From Phyllostachys edulis (taxonomy: Eukaryota > Streptophyta > Magnoliopsida > Poales > Poaceae): a stretch of DNA of 64,000 nucleotides. The stretch spans positions 28,986,215-29,050,214 of the forward strand of contig CM070561.1 in the NCBI GenBank assembly GCA_036346405.1, given 5' to 3'. Below, in pieces: positions 45,009-58,147 of this stretch (its first letter is position 1; each line of letters opens with the position of its first letter). The position numbers and the translations under genes were made by a program. The notes below the pieces were generated by a model, which had not been told where the DNA came from, did no database searches, and saw only the letters and a program-made list of their open reading frames with translations.

Positions 45009-48000
45009 TGTAAGCCCCCGGGATCGGATTCGTTCAAAGCGAAGTGATTACGCCAAAAGCGCAATACTTAATAAGAGACAAAAATGATTCTGAGTGCCTG
45101 GATATGTGTCTCATGTTAGCTCCTAAGGATCAGTGGCTAACATGCACACATCCAAACACAACATTGCAATCACATCCATACACGAATATACAAGAGAAGA
45201 TAATCATTAATACAACTTCAACAAATAGAACCTTATGGTCCAATTTTGCATAAGAGGGCCGACCGACCAAATTTAATCATAACGCAAATCAATCGCAGTG
45301 GAAGATAAACTTAGAATAAAAAGAAAATAACAAGATTGGCATGCCCAAACCCACAAGCAACCAACTGGAGTTAAAGCCAGAGCATTTGTAGTACTTAACC
45401 CAATTCGAACGACTTCTCACCTGCAACATGGACAATCCAAACTGAGTACAAAAACGTACTCGCAAGACTTACGAATAGAACATATAATAAATGCATTCAA
45501 GTGTCAAAGGATAGGCTTACATGGTTCATTTTCAGCATAAAGCAAGTTTTTCATTGAGATAACCGATATAGATTCAAATTGCCATTTGTAAAACATTTAG
45601 AAACGTTATATATTAGTAGGTAATCCCAAATTCATGATCAACAACAGTAGATACTCCAAATATAATCCACACACAAATTTCCAGTTCGTGACACAATACA
45701 TTCCTTAACAAATCAACATGCGAACTTCCCGTTCGTGATAACATATAAGATCTGGACAAACCATCACCATGACATAACATTTCCGACCATAACCCAAACC
45801 CCAATTTCCCACAAGCTAACTGTGCATGCTTTCCTACAAGTGATGTCTATAACCGGGGACACGGCTATTCAAAGAAATTTAGTTCTCTGCAGAGTTGTAT
45901 AGCTTTACCTACACAATATGCATACCTCTCAATGTCAGCCAATGCACTCTTTCTTAGGAGTGTGACTGAGATAGCATAACGAGGCCGTTACAATGTCATG
46001 TCCTAACTATCAAACCACCTGAGGAGCAGAATCCCGTGGCAGACTGAACGATCGCTTGAACCACAGGTGAACCTCGTTGTGTAAGTAAGTCCCTTGCGAA
46101 AAAGAGACCCTTAAGGGCAAGTAAGGCGAAACTTAACATGCCCCCACTAGATTGATAAGACAGCAATTAAACAGTAACAACAACAATTATCAATCTAATT
46201 GTGTTTTGATAGCTAACACATAACAAATTAGTTAGCCAAGCCTTTGCCATTATCCCAACATGTGGTTGCACATAAGACTTGGTTCATAACCCCATAGACC
46301 GGTCCTTAAATACCCAGACGGGGCTACACAAATCCTGGACAACCTCCCTTCATCAATCTATCACCCGTCCAAGTCCAACACGCAACAACCCCCACCCAAC
46401 AAGTCCACAAAAATAGATTCGAAGATCTGGATATATTCCTCAAAATCAACATAATTCAATCCATATATTCCTCAAATTTTATCAAGATTCCATTCAATCC
46501 ATTGCCCGATGGACTAGCTCCATCAATCGCTTTCGACTACAACTACTTGCTCGGCTAGGCATCGTTCTACAAATTAGCAAAAAACCCCATATAACATATA
46601 ACCTTAATCATTCAAGGAGAAATAAGGGTAATCAACCTTCAAAGGAAGGCCAATGCAGCAAGTGGATATAACTAATTCTTCCCAATTGACATACAAGAAT
46701 TTGAAATTAGGCAATGCATAGAATACTTGAAAATCAACATAGATAGCTTTCAAAATTAATAGGAGCAACATGCATCAAAGGAAAGGACTGCTTGCCTTTG
46801 CTGTGGATGGTCCATGTGCTGCTAAATACCACTCTCGGTCACACTCGTAACTTTGAAAACTATCGAACGCAAGAAAACATCAAATGAGAAACAATAACCT
46901 CGAAAACATCGAAAACATTCAATACCATCCAAAATGCATGAAATTTATACAGTAGGTAGATTATGATTTTAGATGAATTTAGGTGAAATAATTATTCCAT
47001 TTGGAGTTAGTATGCAAAAGTTATAGTAGTTTGAAAATAAGTTTTTTGGAAAATCCAGAAAATTGCACTTCGGTCACTATTCATCTTAATTTAATTATTT
47101 GGTGAAAATCTGTAGAATGGTGGTAGGAAAAAGGATTACATAGATAAATAGAGAATAAAATTATAAAACCAAAATAACTTGGTTTATCTCATTTGGAGTT
47201 TAGAAACATTTTCTATGAATTTTCAAAGTTAACAACATTTTCTAGTGTGAAAATAAAAAGGGTTTTGGATCAATCTCCAAAAACTATTTTTTCTGTGATA
47301 GTGAGGTGTTTGAAACCTATTTTGAATCAAATTTCATTTAAAATTAAAATTAACAAAAGTGGTTTCACTGGATTTGGAGTTTACAAGAATTAGTTATGCA
47401 TTTTTGAAGTTATTCTAATTTTTAGTGTGCAAATTATTGATTTCTAGATTTTCTTAAGTATTAAATACTTTTTATAACGAAGCCTACCTGGCCACGGTCA
47501 CCGATAGTAGGGGTCCTCTGCATAGTACCGTTTCTCATTTTATTTCCGGAATAAAACTAATTGACATGTGGGGCCCAACGGTCATACTCTCCTAGCCATT
47601 CATTAACTCAGTTAACCCATGGGTCCACCTGTCATCTACCGAACACCAACACTTAACGTGGCTAAATGTTCTTTATGACATAGATCTCACTATTAATTAC
47701 TAATGATTGATCTTTAGCCCTAATGGCCTAGCTACAGGAACTATTGGAGCGTCCGACAACAGAGCTTGGCTGAGCTCAAGTTTGACCCGAGCCTCGCCGG
47801 AGTTCCCGGGCACGGTGGCACCGGCCAAGGGCGTGAATGAACTCCTTGAAGCTTTGCGTATCTACAGGTGGCAATGGTGGTGGTGAGGCGGCTCGAGCAG
47901 CTGCTAGCAATTGCCCAGCGGCCTTGACTACCCTGACTACTTGTGCATATGCCATTACGACAAGACAAAGTGCAAATTAGTGCATGCATGAGCTAATGTG

Positions 48001-49582
48001 AGGTCCACTAAAGTTTACCAAGGTGTAGGAGAGGCCAAAGGAGCTTGGGGAAGGTCTAGTGGCAATAATGGCGGCGGTGGCTGTAGGGCTTCACGAGGAG
48101 AAGGTGACCTGAGCAAAATGGAAGACAAAGGATGATCGTGATAGCTAAGAAATGTCATAGAGATGGTGTCATCACAAGCTATTGGAGGATGGCTTACTGG
48201 TTTTCACAAATGACAGATCAACAGTAGCTTTGGCCGAAAAGAGGGAAATTCCAAATTGCAAAACTCCTGTCAAGAATTGAGGGAATAAGTTGAGGGGAAA
48301 TGTATATTATTCCCAAGCATACATGCTGACGCGCAAGGAAGGGAAAAAGACTCACTGGAGAGGGAAAAAGGCGTGGTGATGGCATTCGGTGTGCATCCAC
48401 CGGTAGTGAGGACGCCTTCGTGCTCCGGAAGCTACAAGCCGAGAGAGATGCTTGGGTTAGAGAAAATGGAGACGGCGGAGATAGATAAAACCGAGGGACA
48501 AGTTGGGTTGAAGCTTACCCGAGGAAGATGCCAGAAGGAGCCTCTTCCTCCTCAGCCACCGAGAGGAGGAATGGGGAGAAAAGAGGGTGCCGAGGGGGTA
48601 TTATCCTGGGATGAAGACAACAATGGAGGCGGTGTTAGCTGGTGAAAGTCCCGGAGTGGTCGAATTGGGTGGTGGAGGAAATGGCATGGACGGAGGCGCT
48701 CAGAGCGAGCCGAGCACGTGGCGCTCGAGCTCTGCTCATGCCTGACAATGTGGGCCCGCGTCGTTAGTGGCTCAGCGAAGGGGTGCGAGGCGAATTGGTT
48801 TAACGAAGTCAAGTTGAGATGGGGTCCGGTCGGAACAATGCTTGGCTTGGTCAAGTGTTCAGACCACTTGATTGAGATTTGACGGTCCAGATGCACTGGT
48901 CGTTCGGACGGTCTAAACGGCCCAACCGATCTGGACGGTTCGATTGAGATTTGACAGTCTGGATCGCGCTGGTCGTTCGGACGGTTCGAACGGCCCAACC
49001 GATCCGGACAGTCCGATTGAGACCAGATGGCCCACGCGCGCTAGCTGGTTTGGACGCGGCTCTAGTGGGTTGGGTTGAACCATTTGGGATGTGTCTCGAT
49101 CGGTTTGCTAGGGTTTGACTAGGTTTGTTTTCAAATGATTCCACTTTGACCGGGTCACTAAAAATAGTAATAAAATTCCCAAAATTCTAAATAAATCAGA
49201 GAGGGTTTAGGGACATCCTAGTACTCAAATAAAATCTTAAACTTCATTGTTCAAGATTTAGTTGCTTAGTTTAAAAGCAAACCTAAAATAGGTCATTGAT
49301 TTGAGTTTGAATTTTTTGAGGGTTAGGTTAAGCTCCAAAAATTTGGAAAAAAATTATATTTATTCGTGATAAATATTATAGTATTTTAATAAATTAATTC
49401 CCAGAGAACTTTATAAGCATTTGTTTCAGTTTTCTTTTGGAGCTTTAGTTCGAGTTAGGGTTTTAATCTTTGATTAAGATTTTCCAAAAGCAACAAAATA
49501 TGCACAAAAAAATGCTTCCAAAATAATTTGCATGCTGATGGTATGCATACTAATTATAATTAAGTAATTTGGGGATGTGATA
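45009..49582 (-). repeat. LTR of element B (4,574 bp)
   Basis: Bounded by TGTAAGCCCC beside the primer-binding site and by GGGGATGTGATA beside the polypurine tract AAGGGGGGAGGTT of the pol side (expected terminal CA has become TA). It shares the tagged block (GGACACGGCTATTCAAAGAAAT and the CAGAGTTGTATAGCTTTACC part, 45855-45925) with the LTRs of A and C. A GC-rich block at 47740-49080 contains a direct repeat (GGTCGTTCGGACGGT, about 48898 and 48970). The open frames inside are not genes. Confidence 0.75.
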
Positions 49583-51187
49583 AACCTCCCCCCTTACAAA
49601 AGATCTCGTCCCCGAGATCTCGGTTGTTCGGAAGTGGAACAGGAAGGTTCTAAAAAGATACAACATCTGTTGTCTTGATTTCCTTCAAAGATAGAGCTAA
49701 AATATCTTATCAAGGTTACACGGAATTTCTATTACATTTTCCTTTCCATTGCTTTGTTTAACCTTTCCTTTCTTTATCTAAAGGCACTCAGACAGAAGGA
49801 AAAAGGTCAGGGTATTCAGTTTGCATTCGGTCTTCACGCTCCCAAGTTACTTCATCTTTAGTATGGTTGCTCCACTGAACCTTCAAGAACTTGATGACGC
49901 GATTCCTTGTCTTGCGCTCCATTTCTTCTAGAATGCGAATTGGGCGCTCCCGATAAGAGAGATCGGGTTATAAATAGAGGTCTTCCAGATTGGTTGCTTC
50001 GGTAGGGACTCGAAGACACTTCTTCAGTTGTGAGACATGGAAAACATTGTGCACATCTGAAAGTGATGGTGGCAACTCCAACTGATAGGCCACCGATCCT
50101 CACTTTGCTAGAATCTGGAAAGGACCGATGTAGCGAGGAGCTAACTTGCTCTTGATTTGAAAACGTTGTATTCCTTTCATCGCAGAGACTTTAAGGTAAA
50201 CATGATCGTCCACCTCAAAACTCAACTCGCGTCGACGGCGGTTGGCATAGCTCTTTTGACGAGATTGAGCCATCCACAGTCACTCTCGGATCACACAAAC
50301 TTGCTCTTCGGCTTCATTGCTCAAATCTGGTCCAAAGAATTGTTTTTCCCGAACTCGGACCAGTTGAGTGGTGTCCTACACTTTCTCCCATATAGCACTT
50401 CAAAAGGTGACATTTGGTGGCTTGCTTGATAACTATTGTTATAGGAGAATTCCATGAACGGCAAGCATTTATCCCATTTATTGCCATAGGACAGCACACA
50501 AGCTCTTAACATGCCCTCCAAAATTTGATTCATCCTCTCAGTTTGGCCCCCGGTTTGCGGGTGGTAAGCGGTGATTTCCCATTGCCTCATGGAGGCAATC
50601 CCAGAAATGCGAGGTAAATTGAGTACCTCGATCTGAAACATTCCTTTTTGGCACACCATGGAGACATACAATTCTGGAGATGTACAACTCCACCAATTGA
50701 TTTCCCAAATAAGTGGTCTTGACGGGGAGAAAGTGAGCAACTTTTGACAACCGGTCGATAATTACCCATATGGAGTCATACCCTTGCTGAGTCTTTGGAA
50801 GCCCGGTGATGAAATCCATGGCAATTTCATCCCATTTCCACTCGGGAATGGGTAGGGGCTGAAGCATGCCCACTGGCCGTTAGTGCTCAGCTTTCACCCG
50901 TTGACATATGTCGCACTCTGCAACAAAACATGCAATCTCCTGCTTCATCCGAGTCCACCACAATTTTTGCTTCAAATCTTGATACATCTTTGAGCTTCCC
51001 GGATGAATAGAGAAAGAGAGTCATGGGCTTCATGAAGGACTAATTCTTTAAGCGGCGTGTCATTCGGCACAACTAATTGCTTTCCAAACCACAAAACACC
51101 TTGGTCGTTCTCGGAGAAACACTTGGTTTTGCCAGCCTTCATTTCCTCCTTAATTCTTTCCATACCCTTGTCATTTTTCTGGGCCAT
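49583..51187 (-). pseudogene. Integrase and chromodomain of element B (pol 3' end), disrupted
   Basis: Minus strand: 51187-50972 region before the zinc finger (FGKQLVVPNDTPLKELVLHE), 50873-50538 DDE core (IPEWKWDEIAMDFITGLPKT, SDRGTQFTSHFWDCLHEAMG), shift, then YHPQTGGQTERMNQILEGML, SPFEVLYGRKCRTPLNWSE, and at 49990-49810 a chromodomain (RPIRILEEMERKTRNRVIKF, LKVQWSNHTKDEVTWERED). At least three frameshifts. The catalytic D, D and E residues remain. Confidence 0.85.
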
Positions 51188-51189
51188 CT

Positions 51190-53539
51190 TGATCTAGTCC
51201 TCTAGGGTAGGCCACGCCCGAGTACTATAAAAGGGAGCCCTGGGTGCGTCTTTCTCTCCACACCTCAGCGCCTCCACCCACAGCTCTCCTCCTTTCTCGT
51301 AGAGCCCAGATTTTGAAGTTTCTCGCCGGTGGTGAAACTTCATCTCTTCTCCGATTCTGGCGCCCCCATTGACGCTTCGCTCTCGTCTCCGCCACCTTCG
51401 GCATCGCCGCAACGCCGCAAAGTTGGTACACGCACCCGCATCGCCGGAGGACCCCGGGAACCCCTACTTCGCCGTCGACCTAAAACTGCTGCCGCTCAAC
51501 CTCATCGCCGACGACCTTTCCACTGCGCATTCTTGCAACCCCGGTGAGCATCGCGTTTAGCATCACCTCCTCATTCTTTTGGTATCACTCACACTCCTTG
51601 CCTCGGCGTAAATCGCCGGTGAGCTCGCCGTCGGTTGAGCACCATCGTCGGGCTGATGTGGCCCAGCCATGTTAGTGCCACCGCAGCACCACCTAGGTGC
51701 TAATCTGACGTGGCTGCCCACGTGGCACCACATCACCTCACACAAGCCGCGCAACACCCTTGCGTTTACTGTGTGGTGCGTCGGGTCCATCATGGACCAT
51801 TGACCGGTCGTGGGAGTGGTCCATTGACCACGGGCCCACCCATCAGTGACTCATCCCGTGCGCTGACGTCGAAATTCAGATTTTCCTTTAGGAAAATAAT
51901 TCGGTAATTCATATAAAATCCAAATTAGGGTTTTATTTAGGTTTAAAACTTCCAGGAGCTCGTATTTCTTCATACGAACTCCGTTTTCGTCGATTCAAAT
52001 TTATAAATTCATCTAAATTCAAGATCTAGCTAACTAAACTAAAATTATTTAATTTGGAGTTCATTTGAATCTTTGTTTGAATTTGGCTTGTTTTCGCGTA
52101 TAGATTTCGACGACTTCGGACAGTCAGATTGCGACGCCGTTTGAGAACAACTAATCAAGCAAGGCAAGTTATACCTTTGATCATATTTGAGCCCATTATT
52201 TAAAATTATTTAAATTCTATTTTAAATTATTACTGCATGCTTATTTATACTCAAGTTAATTTAAATTCCTGTTTTAAATTATAGTTATGCCTAATTCCTT
52301 TGTACGACCAATCTTGACATTGAAATAAACCTACCTTGACACCTTAGATGAAAATCTAGTTTATACAATAGTATGAAGAAGAACATTTTGAGAAAAATTA
52401 TGTTTAGCCATGCTTAGAGCAAAAATATTTGATTTGGGAATTTCAGCCAAAAATCAAATGTTGTTTAAAAGTCTATGGCATTGGTTTGTCATGGAAGATT
52501 TTGTAAATGATTTTGAAAAGCAAAAAGAAAAAGTTGGTTTGTACTTGGGCGAAATGGATGTTTGGATGGTGCTTGTTGATGCACGGGATCGAGTCATCTC
52601 TATGATCGAGGCCCATGGTTTTTATGGAAAGTCGCCCAAGTCAGTTAAGGACCGGTCTTCGAGCCGCATCTTGCTAAGTCACAATCGTACTACTACTTGT
52701 CCTAAGTATGGGGAGGGGACTTGGCCAACTAATTTGCAATGTTTCACCGTGGTCGTTCCCTTCAGATGCAGTGGGTAGTCATGTTATGACCTACGTTAGT
52801 CCCACCTGGTGCAAGAAGGGGCTCAAATCCTACGGGTTGCAGCCCAAAGGGAGCGAAACCTTAGCGAGAGGGGACTGCGGTGAAATGGCGCATTGTAAAG
52901 GCCTTGACACGTGCTCTAGATTGCTTACCTAAGGTAGTGAGCGGTGGTATCGACAGATACCAAACAAACTAGAGAATTCATGTCATGTGGGTAAAGCTGC
53001 ACAACCTCTGTAGAGTGTTAAGAACTATTCGAATAGCCGTGTCCACGGTCATGGACATACTTGGCAAAGCCACTCAATGTTAGACTTTGGTTTTGATTTC
53101 AAAATGATTTTGTAAAACAGTTTTGACATGGATGGGTGTCCATGAGAAAAGTTATGGGTTGAAGCCCCGGGTTGGTGCCCGTGTTTATGTTGTTGTAAGG
53201 TTGGTGCCTACACTAGCTTTATTAATTCATTTAAAACTCAATTTTAGTTATTGTAAAATTTGAGCTTTTGAACTTAGTATTGTATTTAAATTGTCAAATA
53301 TTGCTTTTGCACAAATAACCCTATAAGCCATCCTTTGTTACATCCAAGCATGTATTAACTCTGTTATTGGGTGTAACTTGTGAGCACGGTAGTTGTGCTC
53401 ATCCTTGCTTTATGCAAATAAATTTCAGAGGAGAAGGACTTCGCTTTCGGTGTGGATCTTGACGACTAGGCTGCTTCACTAGTTGATTGCCTGTGGCAGA
53501 TCAGCTGGACTCCACTACCTCTTTGTCTTCCGCTGTGTT
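51190..53539 (+). repeat. Tekay-like LTR fragment in plus orientation
   Basis: Contains TATAAAAG at 51226-51233 followed by a GC-rich transcribed region, then reverse complements of blocks seen in the minus-strand LTRs of A, B and C (TAGTGAGCGGTGGTATCGAC, GGGTAAAGCTGCACAACCTC, TCGAATAGCCGTGTCCACGG at 52930-53060). It is therefore inverted relative to its neighbours. U3 is cut at 51190 against the element B integrase, and the right end breaks near 53539. No coding gene. Confidence 0.7.
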
Positions 53540-54165
53540 CTTGTAATGTCCCGTTTTTCCTAAGAGTTCTTGCCGTGTTCAAAGCTAAAAGGAACCATTC
53601 GGTTTATTCGCCTGCTCAAGCTTAACTTGGGATTTTGGAAATTTGGGAGTTTAACCTGACCTAACCAAACCTCAACTAAGTCTTTTGGTTCATGTTCCTG
53701 GTCCTTTTGAGGTTCTCCGGTGCTCTCTGGTTTTAGCTCTCTTTCTTTTGCGTGCTCTGAGTGCCTTTTGTTTTAGCCCTCTCTCTGGACCTCCTCTGTG
53801 TTCAAAGGACCTCTTCTCAGTCCTTTGGACCTCCTCTATGTTCATAGGACCTCTTCTCAGTCCTTTGGACCTCTTCTGTGCTCATAGGACCTCATTGGAG
53901 ATTCTTTGGACCTCCTCTGAGTTTGGATCTTTCCATCTCTTTTAATCTAGATTTCCTTTGTTGGTTTGAATCTCTTTAAGGTTTAGACCTCCCTCCCTAT
54001 TTGAATTTATCTTTGGTTCTGACCACTTTTCGTGCGGGTCACAACCACCCCGTGGTTCTCTGCCCGGGTTTGTGTTTCAAACCCTTTTGTTTTCCGCAGA
54101 GTCAAGCTAGGCTTAGTTTGCCCTACGCGGGATCTCCTCCTGCCCATACCACCTTTGTGGGTTCA
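53540..54165 (+). repeat. GACCTC-rich degenerate repeat region, possibly an LTR start
   Basis: TGTAATGTCCCGTTTTTCC at 53540 resembles a Ty3 LTR start. About 53800-53960 holds three to four loose 40-42 bp units with GGACCTCTTCTCAGTCCTTT, and the GACCTCC word foreshadows the array that follows. No gene recognised. The LTR reading is a guess, since no second end is in the window. Confidence 0.45.
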
Positions 54166-54917
54166 GACCTCCCCTTTGTTAGATTTGACCGTTAGGACCT
54201 CCCCTTTAGAGATCTTAACCGTTCAGACCTCCCCTTTGTTAGATCTGACCGTTAGGACTTCCCCTTTGGAGATCTTAACCGTTCAGACCTCCCCTTTGTT
54301 AGATCTGACCATTAGGACCTCTCCTCTGGAGATCTTAACCGTTCAAACCTCCCCTTTGTTAGATCTGACCATTAGGACCTCCCCTTTGGAGATCTTAACC
54401 GTTCGGACCTCCCCTTTGTTAGATCTGACCGTTAGGATATCCCCTTTGGAGATCTTAACTGTTCCGACCTCCCCTTTGTTAGATCTGACCGTTAGGACCT
54501 CCCCTCTGGAGATCTTAACCATTCAGACCTCCCCTTTGGAGATCCTAACCATTCAGACATCCCCTTTGTTAGATCTGACCGTTAGGACCTCCCATTTGGA
54601 GATCTTCATCATTCGGACCTCCCCTTTGTTAGATCTGACCGTTAGGACCTCCCATTTGGAGATCTTAACCGTTCAAACCTCCCCTTTGTTAGATCTGACC
54701 GTTAGGACCTCCTCTCTGGAGATCTTAACCGTTAGAACCTCCCCTTTGGAGATCTTAACCGTTCAGACCTCCTCTTTGTTAGATCTGACCGTTAGGACCT
54801 CCCCTTTGGAGATCTTAACCGTTCAGACCTCCCCTTTGTTAGATCTAATCGTTAGGACCTCCCCATTGGAGATCTTAACCGTTCAGACCTCCCCTTTGTT
54901 AGATCTGACCGTTAGGA
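54166..54917. repeat. Tandem array of 25 thirty-bp units in two alternating types
   Basis: Type A is GACCTCCCCTTTGTTAGATC plus TGACCGTTAG; type B is GACCTCCCCTTTGGAGATCT plus TAACCGTTCA. I count 12 A and 13 B units (54166-54915) arranged AB AB AB AB AB AB B AB AB AB B AB AB A, so most of the array is a 60-bp dimer with two single-unit B duplications. Element C is inserted after the first two bases of the next unit. The array keeps one frame open only because 30 is a multiple of 3. Confidence 0.95.
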
Positions 54918-57900
54918 TGTCGGGACCCAAAAATACAATTCTGGACCCTCTGTGTTTAATGCACTAGTCCAGGATCACGCTAGTGCACACAGTGTCAAGA
55001 AAGATGGATATCGATCCACACAAGCGAATAGTAACATAAACGAATAGTTTGATTAATAAATAATGGTTTGACCTTACGGTCGAGTTTACATTTATTAAGC
55101 CACGCAGGGCTAACAGAGAAATAAAGCAGCGGAAATAGAAACGGCAGCGGTATCCCATTGATTCACCACAGGCAACCGACTAGGGTTAAGACCCCACGAT
55201 CAGGCACCTTCGATAAACTCCTCCTCGAATGCTGGCGAAGACTCATCCTCTTCTGCTTGATTTAGTTTAAAGTAAGCGTGAGTACACATCGTACTCGCAA
55301 GTCACACCACAGAAATGCAATTATACATGTAGGCTTATTACAAGGGAATGGCATTTTGTGGTTCTTTTGCAGAAATGCAACATTTGAGTTGAATACACAT
55401 AATAGATTGAAAGCAAGTAAAACAAATAGACAATAATAATTTAACAGTTTGATTTCACAAAGACACACACAGCCTAAATAGATTATTCACATAGCCATAT
55501 GATTTAGATCACACAGCTCCTTCCCACACAGTTTTTAAAGATCTACCCTCGTGTGAAATCCTGGCGTTGTCCATGACATGACATGACGCGCCATTCGAAT
55601 AGATTGTTTACACTCTGCAAAGTTTGTACACTTTACCCACAAGATACAACCAGTGTTGCAAGCACTAATCGTAACAAAGCATTTCAGAAACTTCATCTTA
55701 AGATAGATGCTCCCGATGTGCTTACGTCATACCAAACCATACACAGTGTATGGTACAACACACACCGTTGGACAGGGAAGCGACGAACCGTCCCGCGATG
55801 CGACTACATGGTAGCACACACCTCCACCCTATTCACATAGCCTAACCTACCGCCTGAGCAATCAATGCCAATAATTCCTACCTTACTATGCTAGGCCCGT
55901 CCCATAATAGGCATGTGGTCGTACAGGAGGGCTCAGTTCAATGGCGCACAAAGTTCAGTCCTTAAATGACCGAGGCAAGACTTCCAATTCTAACTAAGGC
56001 ACACAGATTAATTTGACACACAAATTCATATTCCCATATCACATAGCCACCATGTCACACAGTTCCCACCACTTGCCTCAGTCCAAACCTTTTCCCACCA
56101 GGTTGATTTAGGTGCAACACATGCCACAAAGACACATAGTACACACAGATTATTACAAAGTTACATAGTCACTTAGTCAAGTTGATAATTGCACTTTACA
56201 TGAATAGATGATTCGTGGCATGGCTAAGCAATCTAATCGCACTAACCAACCCACGTTGGTGCTACAATATTTACCAACTAAATATCAACTAGGGTGACAA
56301 AGGATCAAGGCATAACAATTATACAAGGAAGGCATAACAGATTGGATTTAATAGCTAATCCCAAAAGCATTTAAATAATTACTTGAAATAAAATGCAATA
56401 CTTTGAATTAAAATAACATTTAGAAAACTGGGATTCAATCATGGTGAAAGCATGACTTGCCTTGGAACAGGTCTAGAAATTGATCTTGGTCTTGTTGTGC
56501 TCCTTCTTCTTCAAATCTTCCCGAAGCGTCGAAGTCTACTCGCAAACGAAGCAAACAAACAAACTAAATAAATAACAGAGGCAAAACAACTCCAAAAAAA
56601 TAAATAAAAATCTCCATTAAATAGATCTTGAATTTATAGGAATTTAGAAATTTGAATGGACTGATTTGGAGTTAGGATGCAAAAGTTATGGGGTTTGGAA
56701 GTTTAAATCTAAAGAAAATCCTATTTTTGGAATATCCCAAATTATTTCTCAAAAGAAAATCGGAATATTGCGCAATGCTGGCGTCAGTGAAGGAATTTCC
56801 GGAAAAGATAAATAAAAAGAAAAACCTGACGTGTGGGACCCACACGTCAGTGACATGGCTCACGGTAGACTAGGTCTACCAAGCCGATTGGATCTCGTTG
56901 AGCTGGCGTGGTGCACACGCGCACGCGTGGCGCTGACGCGGAGCCTACGTGGCTGACACGCATGCGCCACGGAGGCGAGGGTGTTGAGGTGGCCAGGTGA
57001 CTTGGCGCCCACGTCGACGAGGACGACAACGGCGGCGGTGGCGGCACTGGAACCGATGGTCGCCGGCGGACGGCTGCGCTCCGGCGAAGGTGGATGGGAC
57101 CAACGTGTAGCCCTCCTTATTGCGAACCTGATGAGGCAGCTTTGGGTGGTCGAGGATGACGGTGGTGGCCGGCGGCGAGCTCGGAGCAGTGGAGACGTTC
57201 GGGTTTTGTCGGACGGGCGCTCCGGTAGGGTATTGGCGTTGGGGAAGGGGTCCGGGAGGTAGGTCTGGTGACGGCGAACACGGTGGTGTGCTCGAGGACG
57301 ATGCGGTGGTGAAGACGGCGGCGCAATTCGACGGCGACGAAACGCGGCCGAAAACCTTAGATGGGAAAATGCGGCGGCGCAAGGGCTCGGGAGGGGCAAT
57401 TGGTTTGGGGGGTTTTGGAGAGGGTGCTATGGCGATCCTCGAGGAACTATTTATAGGCGCAGGGCGGCCTCGAGGTGACGTGCTGGCGGCGGAGATCAAA
57501 ACCACCCGAGAAGTGCTCACGGAGGAAACGGGATAGAGATGGATTTGAATTCAAATTCATTTGAACGAGTCCAGGGAGGATAGGGCTTCTAGAAGGCGTC
57601 GTCCGCGAGGAGAATCGGGGTCGTTTCCCCTTTTGTCGGACGAGCTCGTGAAGGAGAAACCATGGCGGACGCGGGCGCTCGCGCGAGGAAGAAAGCGGCT
57701 CGGAGACGATGACACCGTCGCGGGCCCACCTGGCAGAGAGATGGGGGAGCGGGGGCGCGCGCGCGGTGGAGATCCGGGTGTCCAGCCCTGATCGAACGGC
57801 TATGAAGGAGTGGGCCGGGTGAACAGGAATGGGCTGAGGAGATTCGGCCCGAACACTATTTGGAGATTTTAAATAGCTTTTCTATTTTAGAAAATACCAT

Positions 57901-58147
57901 AAATTCCAAATGGCAATAGAAATTAGCAAATGAACTTGGAAAAATTCTAGAAAATATATCCAAGCACAAAGAATCCAAATAAAATAGTTTTGACTATTGT
58001 TCATGTTGACTTTAGTCATATTAAATTGTTTTGTTACTCAAAGTCCAATATTAAGCTTTTGAATTAATTCAAATAAATCCAAATGGTGAATTTTCTCACT
58101 ACAACTATTTAAAGGATTTTTAAAGCTCAGAAAATTGGGATGTTACA
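54918..58147 (-). repeat. 3' LTR of element C (3,230 bp)
   Basis: From TGTCGGGACCC (54918) to TTGGGATGTTACA (58147). A TATA box (TATAAATA on the minus strand, 57448-57455) lies in U3. The transcribed part is GC-rich (56880-57800), giving long overlapping open frames on both strands that have no known domain. Blocks at 55580-55640 match the other Tekay LTRs. Confidence 0.85.

Larger units (their letters stand above)
42434..51187 (-). mobile_element. Element B: Tekay-like Ty3 element with one LTR between two internal parts
   Basis: Minus-strand order from the right: integrase and chromodomain (51187-49600), LTR (49582-45009), primer-binding site (45004-44992), gag, protease, reverse transcriptase start (ends at 42434). 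Thus a pol 3' end and a gag 5' end lie on opposite sides of a single LTR. This is the expected product of a tandem LTR-internal-LTR-internal array trimmed on both sides, or of unequal recombination. Neither a left nor a right outer LTR is present. Confidence 0.75.

Noticed and set aside
48373..49144. Open frames in the GC-rich middle of the element B LTR
   Set aside because: Same reason: base composition and short direct repeats, no protein family, located within an LTR.
54032..54967. 311-codon open frame made of ten-residue repeats such as TSPLLDLTVR and TSPLEILTVQ
   Set aside because: It is open only because the underlying units are 30 bp long, its start would be GTG, it runs into the LTR of element C, and no domain is visible.
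56860..57790. Long overlapping open frames on both strands (up to 190 codons)
   Set aside because: They lie in the GC-rich transcribed part of the element C LTR, are arginine/proline/serine low-complexity on one strand and glycine-rich on the other, and have no domain.
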